A stretch of DNA of 40,131 nt, taken from contig JAJYTC010000021.1 in NCBI GenBank assembly GCA_021793275.1, positions 1 through 40,131 on the forward strand. Reading direction: 5' to 3'. The notes under the pieces are model-generated. The model made no database searches. It was not told the DNA's origin and saw only the letters and a program-made list of their open reading frames with translations. The position numbers and the translations under genes are program-made. Each line of letters opens with the position of its first letter. Position 1 is the stretch's first letter. The DNA is from Deltaproteobacteria bacterium. GTDB lineage: Bacteria > Desulfobacterota > Syntrophobacteria > Syntrophobacterales > Syntrophobacteraceae. Below are positions 32,945-40,046 of this stretch, one piece after another.

Positions 32945-33180
32945 CCGTGTTCGCCGATACTTCCGCGGACGAGTTCGAAGCAATTCGGCTGGCCGACCTG
33001 GAGCGGCTTTATCACGAACAGGCTGCGGAAAAAATGGGAATTTCCCGCCAGACTTTCGGAAGGATCCTCGAAGCGGCAAGGAGCAAAGTGGCGAAGGCCC
33101 TGGCCAGGGGGCTGGCCCTTCGTATCGAGGCAGACAGAGTGGATAAGGAGATCGAGCGCGAAAGTTTGTTTTCCGGCTGA
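32941..33180 (+). CDS. Chimera: VapC toxin start fused to C-terminal half of a DUF134 protein
   Basis: 79 aa. The first nine residues, MTVFADTSA, are the canonical start of a PIN toxin (beta-1 plus the first acidic residue). From residue 10 the text switches to [20 protein letters not shown] and [17 protein letters not shown], the HTH second half of DUF134 proteins, which normally have about 40 more N-terminal residues with cysteines. The PIN catalytic core is gone. It looks like a deletion that joined vapC codon 9 to DUF134. The HTH is complete and could still be expressed from the vapB promoter. DUF134 genes normally travel with the NifX/MTH1175-type genes found 3-5 kb downstream here. Confidence 0.8.
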   Translation: MTVFADTSADEFEAIRLADLERLYHEQAAEKMGISRQTFGRILEAARSKVAKALARGLALRIEADRVDKEIERESLFSG

Positions 33181-33205
33181 ATTGCTGCGGTGAAAGGATG
33201 TGGAG

Positions 33206-33925
33206 ATGAAAGAATACGTCATTTATCCTATGGTGATAGGGGCCAATGAAACCGATCAGGGGATCATGACCTATCTGCGGGGATACGGCAAACGCATCTG
33301 GATACCCATTTACGCGTTCCTGATAAAGGGGGCGAAAGAGGTTATTTTGGTTGATACCGGTCTCGAACAGTTTGTCGTGCCCGAGCATGTCGGGCGTCAA
33401 TACGGCCTGAAGATCCAGGAGTTCGAGGATGCGCTGGGCGACCACGGGCTGCGGCCGGAGGACGTGGACATTATCATTCATACACATTTGCACAACGATC
33501 ACTGCGAAAACGATCCGAAATGCACGCGGGCGAAAATAATCGTGCAAAAGGCCGAATACGACTTTTTCCTGAACCCCCATCCAATCGATCACCGCTACTA
33601 TTCGGACCTTCTGGACGGTTTGAATGTCGAACTGGTGGAGGGGGATACAAATCTGATGGATGGAATCGATCTGATTTTTTCCCCGGGCCATACTCCCGGA
33701 GGCCAGTCGGTCGCCGTCCGCACGGCGGCCGGAAGAGCAATTATCACCGGCTTTTGCTGCAACGGACTGAACTTTCCGGCAAATGCCCCGAGTGTGCCTT
33801 CCGGGGTCCACACCGATGCGATCGCAGCTTTTGATAGCGCCCGGAAAATCCGGGAGATGGCAGATATTCTGATCCCGCTGCACGAAATTTCCGTGGGAAA
33901 AGCCGGGCGAATCCCCGAGGCTTAG
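33206..33925 (+). CDS. Metallo-beta-lactamase-fold hydrolase (lactonase-like)
   Basis: 239 aa from ATG 33206, preceded by AAGGATGTGGAG. The metal motif HTHLHNDHC (HXHXDH) and a later SPGHTPGG supply the zinc ligands, with VDTG before them. The fold and the N-terminal pattern (IWIPIYAFLIKG) resemble N-acyl-homoserine-lactone hydrolases and related lactonases. The substrate is unknown. It starts 25 nt after the chimera. The minus-strand 446-aa ORF covering this region is its shadow. Confidence 0.88.
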   Translation: MKEYVIYPMVIGANETDQGIMTYLRGYGKRIWIPIYAFLIKGAKEVILVDTGLEQFVVPEHVGRQYGLKIQEFEDALGDHGLRPEDVDIIIHTHLHNDHCENDPKCTRAKIIVQKAEYDFFLNPHPIDHRYYSDLLDGLNVELVEGDTNLMDGIDLIFSPGHTPGGQSVAVRTAAGRAIITGFCCNGLNFPANAPSVPSGVHTDAIAAFDSARKIREMADILIPLHEISVGKAGRIPEA

Positions 33926-34029
33926 GCGAAAGGAAACCGTGCGGCAGTACCTGGTGGAGACGGCTTGCCCTATCGCCGGGCTCACTAATGTCCATGCCGG
34001 ATAATGGCTGAGTAAGACGGAAGCGTATT

Positions 34030-35388
34030 ATGGCCAGGAAGCCCCTTGTATTGCAATCCGCTATATCGCCTCAAACTGAAATCATCTTGAACAGCATCGC
34101 AGATGGAGTTTTTACTGTAGACTCCGAATGGCGGATCACCTCTTTCAATCGCGCGGCGCAGCAGATCACAGGCGTTTCGGCTGCCGAGGCGATCGGGCGC
34201 CCCTGCTATGAAGTCTTTCGGGCCAACATCTGTGAATCCGTTTGTGCGCTTAAATCCACGATGGAGACAAAAAAGCCCGTCGTAAATCGTCCGGTTTTGA
34301 TTCTTCGCGCCGACGGCAAAGAAGTCCCGATCAGCGTCAGCAGTGCTTTGCTGCGCGATGAATCGGGCAAGGTGATCGGAGGGGTCGAGACATTCCGCGA
34401 TTTGAGCCTCGTTGAAACTTTGCGCAAGGAAATCGTCCGTCAGTATGGTTTCCAAGACATCATTTCAAAATCTCCGGCGATGAGGCGCCTTTTTTCCATT
34501 CTTCCCGAAGTGGCCCAAAGCGAGAGCACCGTGTTGATCCATGGGGAGAGCGGCACAGGAAAAGAACTGGTAAGCCGCGCCATTCACAGTCTTAGCCCCA
34601 GGTCCGCCAAGCCCTTTGTCGCCGTCAACTGCGGGGCTCTTCCCGACACTCTGCTGGAATCGGAACTCTTCGGTCATGTCGCCGGAGCATTCACCGACGC
34701 AAAGCGGACCCGCATCGGACGGTTTGCAATGGCCGAGGGGGGAACGCTTTTCCTCGATGAGATAGCGGACATATCCCCTGCCATGCAGGTGCGGCTTCTG
34801 AGGGTCCTGGAAGAGCGCACATACGAACCGCTTGGCTCTTCGAAAACGGTAAAGACCGATGTTAGGATAGTCACCGCATCGAACAGGGACCTGTCCAGGC
34901 TGGTTGATGAAGGCCTTTTCAGAAAAGATCTCTATTACCGCATCAATGTCGTAAAACTGGATCTGCCGCCTCTTTCCCGGCGCAAAGAAGACATTCCGCT
35001 TCTTGCCGCCCATTTCATCGAACGGCTGAACCGGATGAGGAACAAAGAGGTTGCCGGACTCAGCCAGGAAGTCCTGGCGATCTTCATGCGTCATGACTGG
35101 CCGGGAAACATCCGCGAGCTGGAAAATGCGATCGAATATGCTTTCATCCTGTGCCGGCAAGGGCTTATTCAACCCCAATGCCTGCCCGACTACCTCCATG
35201 GCGAACCTTGCCCGCCTGTGCACACCGGCGGCCTCACTCTGGTGGATTTCGAGCGCAACACGATTCTTAACGCCCTCGACCGCAACGGCTGGCGCCGAAT
35301 GGCCACGGCGCGCGAACTCGGCATAGATAAAAACACCCTGCGGCGCAAAATCAAAAGGCTTAACATCGTGCGCGAAGAATCCGCATGA
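34030..35388 (+). CDS. PAS-domain sigma54-dependent activator (ORP-cluster type)
   Basis: 452 aa. A PAS domain (about 15-130) starts ILNSIADGVFTVDSEWRITS and contains a Cys pair (ICESVCALK). The AAA+ domain has Walker A GESGTGKE (about 174-181), GGTLFLDEIADIS, and an RLLRVLEE segment. The C-terminal Fis-type HTH ends TARELGIDKNTLRRKIKRL. The sigma54-contacting loop reads GAFTDA rather than GAFTGA. It likely activates the adjoining ORP-like operon: the orp genes of Desulfovibrio are sigma54-dependent with a cognate activator encoded in the cluster. PAS plus Cys suggests redox or ligand sensing. Confidence 0.92.
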   Translation: MARKPLVLQSAISPQTEIILNSIADGVFTVDSEWRITSFNRAAQQITGVSAAEAIGRPCYEVFRANICESVCALKSTMETKKPVVNRPVLILRADGKEVPISVSSALLRDESGKVIGGVETFRDLSLVETLRKEIVRQYGFQDIISKSPAMRRLFSILPEVAQSESTVLIHGESGTGKELVSRAIHSLSPRSAKPFVAVNCGALPDTLLESELFGHVAGAFTDAKRTRIGRFAMAEGGTLFLDEIADISPAMQVRLLRVLEERTYEPLGSSKTVKTDVRIVTASNRDLSRLVDEGLFRKDLYYRINVVKLDLPPLSRRKEDIPLLAAHFIERLNRMRNKEVAGLSQEVLAIFMRHDWPGNIRELENAIEYAFILCRQGLIQPQCLPDYLHGEPCPPVHTGGLTLVDFERNTILNALDRNGWRRMATARELGIDKNTLRRKIKRLNIVREESA

Positions 35389-35536
35389 TATGCTCATGGG
35401 AAGTTGCGTTCAACATTGATGCTAATTTATGGAATGTAACACAAGCCATGTCGGGATAGGGTGTAGGATGGGTGAAACGCAGTGGAACCCATCGCCTTTA
35501 CTGAAGAATCCATGGACCCCGCAAATCCCCCTCTCA

Positions 35537-35616
35537 CCCCTCACCACACATCGTTCGCTCTTCGCTCTCCACTCTTCACCGCTCACTCATCACTCTTCAC
35601 TGCTCTTTCCCTCTCC
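35537..35616. repeat. Degenerate heptamer tandem repeat upstream of the ORP-like operon
   Basis: About ten consecutive 7-nt units of the TTCGCTC / TTCACTC / CTCACTC type, phase-consistent over at least 60 nt, in the 392-nt gap between the activator gene and the first NifX-like gene. No gene is supported in this gap. Confidence 0.65.
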
Positions 35617-35732
35617 CTGGAAACAATCTGCATCCTCGCCGCAGCCTACTGGGGACGATAAGCACCTTTTTGCGGACCGCTTTTTCGGGCAAAGGCATAC
35701 CCGAACGCAGTCCGGTGGCTGTTTTGGCTAAA

Positions 35733-35748
35733 TGGCCCGATTCTTGAT
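35733..35748 (+). promoter_or_regulatory. Candidate sigma54 promoter for the ORP-like operon
   Basis: TGGCCCGATTCTTGAT fits TGGCAYRNNNNTTGCW except for A-to-C in the -24 box and C-to-A in the -12 box. The deviation in the -12 GC is a real weakness. Position is ideal: transcription would start about 20 nt before the start codon region, and a sigma54 activator is encoded just upstream. Confidence 0.45.
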
Positions 35749-35780
35749 CTATCCCTTTGTAAAATTCAGAGGGGGTTGCT

Positions 35781-36149
35781 ATGAGCAAAATTGCAATAAC
35801 AAGCGAAGGCCCGGGCTTGGACGACCTTGTAGATCCCCGGTTCGGCAGGGCTGCCGGGTTCGTCATAGTCGATCTCGAAAACATGAACACCAGCTATATC
35901 GACAACGGGCGCTCACAGGCGCTGTCGCAGGGGGCCGGCATACAGGCCGCGCAGCTTGTGGCCCGCGCAGGGGTCGATTGCGTTCTTTCGGGTTTTGTGG
36001 GGCCAAAGGCATTCCAGGCGCTTTCCGCTGTGAAAATAAAAGTGGTGCAAAACCTCGATCCCGGCATGACGGTGCGCCAGGCGGTCGAGAAATTCAAGCG
36101 AGGCACAGTGCAATTCGCCGAAGGCCCGAACAGGGGGCCGGGTCGATGA
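35781..36149 (+). CDS. NifX/MTH1175-type (ORP-like) iron-molybdenum-cofactor family protein
   Basis: 122 aa. A small alpha/beta fold of the NifX/NifB C-terminal family, recognisable from IAITSEGPGLDDLVDPRFGRA at the start, YIDNGRSQALSQGAGIQAA and the GVDCVLSGFVGPKA segment. The family includes the orange protein that binds a Mo-Cu-S cluster in Desulfovibrio. AGAGGGGG precedes the ATG. It overlaps the first MinD-like ATPase gene (ATGA). Likely role: carrier or binding protein for a metal-sulfur cluster. Confidence 0.9.
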   Translation: MSKIAITSEGPGLDDLVDPRFGRAAGFVIVDLENMNTSYIDNGRSQALSQGAGIQAAQLVARAGVDCVLSGFVGPKAFQALSAVKIKVVQNLDPGMTVRQAVEKFKRGTVQFAEGPNRGPGR

Positions 36150-37027
36150 TCGTTTCAATCGCCAGCGGCAAGGGAGGTACAGGCAAAACCACTGTAGCCG
36201 CTTCCCTCACGCGCGTCTGGAAACGTCCCCTGGTCGCCGTAGACCTCGATGTGGAAGCCCCGAACCTGCACCTGTTCCTGCGCCCGGTTATCGAGGAAAG
36301 CGGACCGGCCTGGATCGAAATCCCGGTCGTTGACGAATCGAGGTGCACGTTTTGCCAGGCCTGCTCCGAGCTTTGCCAGTTCAAAGCGATCAACGTGTTG
36401 GGTTCTGTGGTTTTGACGTTTCCGGAAATGTGCCACGGGTGCGGAGGCTGTATCGCGATATGCCCGGAAAGAGCGATTTCACCGGGCAAAAGGGAACTGG
36501 GTGAAATCAGCCGGGGGCGCGCGGGGAGCACGGAATTTCTCATGGGGCGCCTGAAAATAGGCGAGGCCATGAGTCCGCCCCTGATGCGCCAGGTTAAATC
36601 CAGGCTCAAAGACATGATTTGCGCAAGCGGTCGGGACGCAATCATCGACGCGCCTCCCGGGGTCAGTTGCCCTGCGGTTAACGCCGTAATGGACAGCGAT
36701 GTCATCGTGCTTGTGACCGAGCCTACTCCTTTCGGTTTTCACGATTTCAAGCTTGCGTGGGAAGCATTCGCACCGTTCGGAAAACCCATGGGCGTGGTGA
36801 TAAACCGCGCCGGGATAGGAAACCGCGAGGTCTATTCGTTTTGCGCCGAAAAGGAAATACCGCTTCTGGCCGAGGCGCCCTACGAGCGGGCTGTCGCCGA
36901 AGCCTATGCCCGAGGCCGGATCATTGCGGATTTGTCGCCTGAATTTCGGAATATTTTCGTTTCGCTTTATGCGAAGATTTTCGAGCTGGCCGCAGGTACG
37001 CTTCTTATGGAGGCGCCGCATGCGTGA
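36146..37027 (+). CDS. MinD/ParA-like P-loop ATPase with inserted ferredoxin domain (first)
   Basis: 293 aa from ATG 36146, coupled to the preceding gene. The deviant Walker A SGKGGTGKTT is at the N-terminus (IVSIASGKGG). A dicluster ferredoxin insertion lies at about 65-110 (CTFCQACSELCQ, CHGCGGCIAICP), then IDAPPGVSC and a VTEPTPFGFHD switch region. This architecture is found in pairs next to MTH1175/ORP genes in strict anaerobes and is thought to assemble or deliver a metal cluster. The ORF-track version begins in another gene at 35732 and is wrong at the 5' end. Confidence 0.93.
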   Translation: MIVSIASGKGGTGKTTVAASLTRVWKRPLVAVDLDVEAPNLHLFLRPVIEESGPAWIEIPVVDESRCTFCQACSELCQFKAINVLGSVVLTFPEMCHGCGGCIAICPERAISPGKRELGEISRGRAGSTEFLMGRLKIGEAMSPPLMRQVKSRLKDMICASGRDAIIDAPPGVSCPAVNAVMDSDVIVLVTEPTPFGFHDFKLAWEAFAPFGKPMGVVINRAGIGNREVYSFCAEKEIPLLAEAPYERAVAEAYARGRIIADLSPEFRNIFVSLYAKIFELAAGTLLMEAPHA

Positions 37028-37904
37028 GATAGTGGTGATCAGCGGCAAGGGCGGGACGGGCAAGACCTCGCTTACGGGGGCATTCGCTCACCTGGCTTCA
37101 AACAAGGTCGTATGCGACCTGGACGTCGATGCCCCGGACCTTCACCTGCTGTTGCGCCCGCAAACCGGGCAAACGGAAGAATTCTTTTCCGGGCATGTGG
37201 CTGAAATCGATAAAGGACTGTGCACGCAGTGCGGGCTGTGCGCCTCGATGTGCAGATACGAAGCCGTACGCGTGGATAAAGACACCTTTTCGATCGATCC
37301 TCTTCGCTGCGAGGGCTGCAAGGTCTGCGTCGCATTCTGCCCGGTTGGGGCAATACTTTTTCCGGAGAAGTACTGCGGCCGCTGGCATATTTCCTCGACC
37401 CGGTTCGGCCCGCTGGTTCACGCCCAACTCTTTGCCGGCGAGCCAAACTCGGGCCGCCTTGTCACGCTCCTGAAGCAACAGGCCCGGCAACTGGCCAAAT
37501 TCCGGGGCAATGAACTCATTCTCTCTGACGGGGCCCCGGGGATCGGTTGCCCCGTGATCAGCTCGCTCTCGGGGGCCGATCTTGCGGTCGCGGTGACCGA
37601 ACCTACGCCGTCTGGCCGCCACGATCTCGAGCGGGTGGCCGATTTGTGCGGCCATTTTCAGATAGCTCTTGCGGTCATCATCAACAAATTCGATCTAAAC
37701 CCGGAAGAGGCGGACGGTATCGAAGCCTTCTGCCGCTCAAAGGGCTATGCGGTAATCGCCAGGCTCCCGCACGACCCGGTCGTAACCAAAGCGATGGTGG
37801 AGGGACGGGTGGTTACCGAACTGCCGGAAACGGACTTCAGCAGAGAAGTCCGTAAAACGTGGCGGAAGATTGAGGAACTTGCGGCGCGCGGGAGGAAGGA
37901 CTAA
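37020..37904 (+). CDS. MinD/ParA-like P-loop ATPase with inserted ferredoxin domain (second)
   Basis: 294 aa from ATG 37020 (GGAGG upstream), overlapping the first ATPase by 8 nt. Walker A ISGKGGTGKTS, ferredoxin cysteines CTQCGLCASMC and CEGCKVCVAFCP at about 65-110, DGAPGIGCPV and VTEPTPSGRHD in the same order as its neighbour. The two are diverged paralogues rather than a recent duplication. They probably act as a heterodimer, as suggested for the Desulfovibrio orp ATPases. Confidence 0.93.
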   Translation: MREIVVISGKGGTGKTSLTGAFAHLASNKVVCDLDVDAPDLHLLLRPQTGQTEEFFSGHVAEIDKGLCTQCGLCASMCRYEAVRVDKDTFSIDPLRCEGCKVCVAFCPVGAILFPEKYCGRWHISSTRFGPLVHAQLFAGEPNSGRLVTLLKQQARQLAKFRGNELILSDGAPGIGCPVISSLSGADLAVAVTEPTPSGRHDLERVADLCGHFQIALAVIINKFDLNPEEADGIEAFCRSKGYAVIARLPHDPVVTKAMVEGRVVTELPETDFSREVRKTWRKIEELAARGRKD

Positions 37905-37941
37905 CATTAAAATTCCCGCACGTCCCTTGTTTATACGCAGC

Positions 37942-37961
37942 CGGCGGGCACTGGCCCGCCG
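37942..37961 (+). other. Hairpin upstream of the second NifX-like gene
   Basis: CGGCGGGC and GCCCGCCG pair perfectly around ACTG, in the 88-nt gap between the second ATPase and the second NifX-like gene. There is no T-run; it may stabilise or separate the mRNA segments. Confidence 0.5.
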
Positions 37962-37992
37962 TATTGGTATGACTCGATTTGAGGGAGAAAAA

Positions 37993-38379
37993 ATGAAAAG
38001 TATAACCGTGGCAATTCCATCGAGCAGCCCCGGAGGGCTGGATTCGTCTCTCGGCGCTCATTTCGGGCACTGCGATCTCTATACGCTCGTAGAGGTTACG
38101 GACGGACAGGTGCAAAACGTGCGGGTCCTGCCAAACGTACCTCACCAGCAGGGCGGGTGCATGGCCCCGGTAAATCACCTTGCTCAAAACGGCGTGCACG
38201 TGCTTATCGCCGGCGGTATGGGTATGAGACCGCTCATGGGCTTTAACCAGGTGGGAATCGACGTGCTCTACGGCGGGAGCGCCCAAACCGTTAAAGAGGC
38301 CGTGGATGCGTTCCTGAATGGAGACCTGCAGCAGTTTACCTCCGATTTCACCTGCGGCGGAGGCGGCGGCAGGGCCTGA
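37993..38379 (+). CDS. NifX/MTH1175-type (ORP-like) protein with C-terminal Cys-Gly tail
   Basis: 128 aa from ATG 37993 (GAGGGAG upstream); the ORF-track start at 37870 is inside the previous gene. Family pattern: ITVAIPSSSPGGLDSSLGAHFGHC at the start, then HQQGGCMAPVNHLA and GGMGMRPLMGF. The C-terminus has CGGGGGGRA, a common metal-binding-type tail in this family. Together with the 35781 gene it brackets the ATPase pair, giving the ORP-like cluster two candidate cluster-binding proteins. Confidence 0.9.
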   Translation: MKSITVAIPSSSPGGLDSSLGAHFGHCDLYTLVEVTDGQVQNVRVLPNVPHQQGGCMAPVNHLAQNGVHVLIAGGMGMRPLMGFNQVGIDVLYGGSAQTVKEAVDAFLNGDLQQFTSDFTCGGGGGRA

Positions 38380-38399
38380 TGCCGGGTTGCGTTCAAGAT

Positions 38400-38435
38400 C
38401 GGGCGGGATAATCCCGCGCAATGCGGGATCGCCCG
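38400..38435 (+). terminator. Hairpin after the ORP-like cluster
   Basis: ATCCCGC/GCGGGAT around GCAAT, enclosed by CGGGCG/CGCCCG with a 5-nt bulge. It is located 20 nt after the second NifX-like gene. It lacks a T-run; it may be a processing or weak termination site before the EF-hand gene. Confidence 0.4.
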
Positions 38436-38499
38436 GACATTTATGTGGCTTGAGAGCTTTCGGCCCGCTCCGCTGCATCTCTGCGTGAAAGGAGAAAAT

Positions 38500-38823
38500 A
38501 TGAAACTTTTCAAGCTGATCGCGGCAACCGGACTGGTGGCGGTTTTTTTAACCGCGGGTATGGCATTCGGCGCCGGCCCCGGCAGTCAAGGCCCCCCGAG
38601 ATGGGGGTGCATGAAACGTTTCGCTCAATTGGACACCAATCATGACGGCAAACTGACCAAAAAGGAATTCATGGCTGCTCACCATTGGAGGCACAATCCC
38701 GAGAAGGTATTCAAGGCGATGGATGTCCACGGACGCGGCTACGTGACGGTACAGGAGTTCTGCGCCGGTAAAGGAGCGGGCAGAGGCATGGGCCAGGCTC
38801 CGGGCGCGGCAACAAATCAATAG
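38500..38823 (+). CDS. Secreted EF-hand protein
   Basis: 107 aa from ATG 38500 (AAAGGAG upstream). Signal peptide MKLFKLIAATGLVAVFLTAG, cleaved near AFGA. One canonical EF-hand loop DTNHDGKLTKKEF, and a second loop DVHGRGYVTVQEF that lacks some acidic ligands, so probably one functional calcium site. The end is Gly/Ala-rich. The periplasmic role is unknown. Placement after the ORP-like genes could be incidental. Confidence 0.85.
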   Translation: MKLFKLIAATGLVAVFLTAGMAFGAGPGSQGPPRWGCMKRFAQLDTNHDGKLTKKEFMAAHHWRHNPEKVFKAMDVHGRGYVTVQEFCAGKGAGRGMGQAPGAATNQ

Positions 38824-38925
38824 CTGACTTTGGCCGAAAGCTCTCAATCTCGAACGTCCGTCGTGTCGCCGACGGTTTGCGGTTTTACGCGCAGAGCCAA
38901 TAAGAACTTTACAAGCGGAGAACAA

Positions 38926-39300
38926 ATGCTGCACATTCTTCTGATTACCACCCGCAGGGACAGCATCGGGTCTTTTATCGAAGGGCTTTCCTCCGACCCG
39001 GAGGTCCATCTGGAGCTTATATCTGCGGGCGCCGAGGCCCAGTCCCTTGTGCGAACCCGATGTCCCCATCTGGTAATTGTCGATTCCACCGCGGAGGACC
39101 TGGATTCGTTCGATCTGGTGAGGCGGATTATCGGCGTTAATGCAATGGTGAACACCGCAGTGGCAAGTGCTCTATCCGATGAGGACTTTCATGACAGAGG
39201 CGAAGGTCTCGGCATTCTATGCCGATTGCCCCCGGAGCCGGGCCGAAACGATTCGAAGGCTTTGCTGCAAAAACTTCGCGATCTCACGGGGATTGGCTGA
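38926..39300 (+). CDS. Receiver-like (REC fold) protein, stand-alone
   Basis: 124 aa from ATG 38926 (GCGGAGAACAA upstream). The pattern hydrophobic strand (HILLITTRRD), helix, then PHLVIVDSTAEDLDSFDLVRRI resembles a response-regulator receiver with the phospho-acceptor Asp in VIVDST. The early acidic pair and the C-terminal Thr/Lys are not clear, so it may be a degenerate receiver. No output domain. It could modulate the nearby activator or a kinase elsewhere. Confidence in the fold is moderate. Confidence 0.6.
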   Translation: MLHILLITTRRDSIGSFIEGLSSDPEVHLELISAGAEAQSLVRTRCPHLVIVDSTAEDLDSFDLVRRIIGVNAMVNTAVASALSDEDFHDRGEGLGILCRLPPEPGRNDSKALLQKLRDLTGIG

Positions 39301-39532
39301 CCGGGGCATAATTCAAATCAATAGATGAGGGCCAAAGGATAGCGGGCGCCGTAACGTAATTCCAGACCTTGAAAAACGAAGCGCAAAGAAACGCAACTTG
39401 ATGGAATCATACGTTTTGCTTGGCGACGGGCGGTTTGAGCCCAAAGGTTGGCAATTTATGTGAACTGCCGGAGGGGCTGGTCTGGAGCAAGCTGCGAGCG
39501 ATTGGCTGCCAACCGGTCCCTGTCTCTTTCAG
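39301..39532. other. Gap without a supported gene
   Basis: 232 nt between two converging genes. A short inverted match TTGGCA...TGCCAA spans about 39447-39513. No ORF with a ribosome binding site was found. Confidence 0.3.
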
Positions 39533-39883
39533 CTAAAGAAAAACCTTGTAGCTGGTACTAAGGGCTTTGGCGAGTCTTTTTGCGGTCTCTTTCCCAATGG
39601 GACGCTTTCCATTCTCCATCTCGGAGACATGACGCTGCGGAATTCCGGTAATTATCGACAGCCTTTCCTGGCTTATCCCTTCTCTTCTCCTGGCAGCTCG
39701 TAAAGATATCCCGGGCAAGGCAGCATCATCAACTTCCGGGAACGCCTCCCGCCACGGGATGGATGAGGTATCCACAAAACCAAGCGCTTCTATCATGAAA
39801 ATGGCCTCCGCTCTTTTCTCGGAAGGTCCGGTAAAGCAAAGTTCTACGGCATTAATAGGGCGCTCTTTCGTGAGTGCCCGCAT
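39533..39883 (-). CDS. XRE-family HTH antitoxin-like protein
   Basis: 116 aa, GGAG 7 nt before the ATG. The C-terminal half is an XRE helix-turn-helix (LRAARRREGISQERLSIITG, HVSEMENGKRPIGKETAKRL). The N-terminal half (IPWREAFPEVDD) matches antitoxins of HigBA/RelE-type modules. Such genes usually sit next to a small toxin gene, but none is seen within the remaining 248 nt upstream or in the downstream gap, so it is probably an orphan or its partner lies beyond the window. Confidence 0.82.
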   Translation of the reverse strand: MRALTKERPINAVELCFTGPSEKRAEAIFMIEALGFVDTSSIPWREAFPEVDDAALPGISLRAARRREGISQERLSIITGIPQRHVSEMENGKRPIGKETAKRLAKALSTSYKVFL

Positions 39884-40015
39884 AGGTGATCTCCACGAGT
39901 CTTACATTTTTATCTCTTACTTCCCAAATGGCAACATACTAACATTCATGAATAACCGAACATTGCTTTTCAGCTCACGCATTGCGATACCTTGCGGCAA
40001 GATTTTGCGGTTGGC

Positions 40016-40046
40016 CTTTGTAGGAGCGGCTTCCAGCCGCGATGCG
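40016..40046. repeat. REP-like palindromic element
   Basis: TTTGTAGGAGCGGCTTCCAGCCGCGATGCGG holds GCGGCT-TCC-AGCCGC. From memory, GTAGGAGCGGCTT-type palindromes recur between genes in many bacterial genomes. Only one copy was seen in this window. Confidence 0.5.

Noticed and set aside
32645-33985. 446-aa minus-strand ORF
   Set aside because: It lies opposite three well-supported plus-strand genes (ribbon-helix-helix antitoxin, DUF134 chimera, HXHXDH hydrolase) and has no recognisable motif; shadow ORF in GC-rich DNA.
34465-35397. 310-aa minus-strand ORF
   Set aside because: Opposite the AAA+ and HTH domains of the sigma54 activator.
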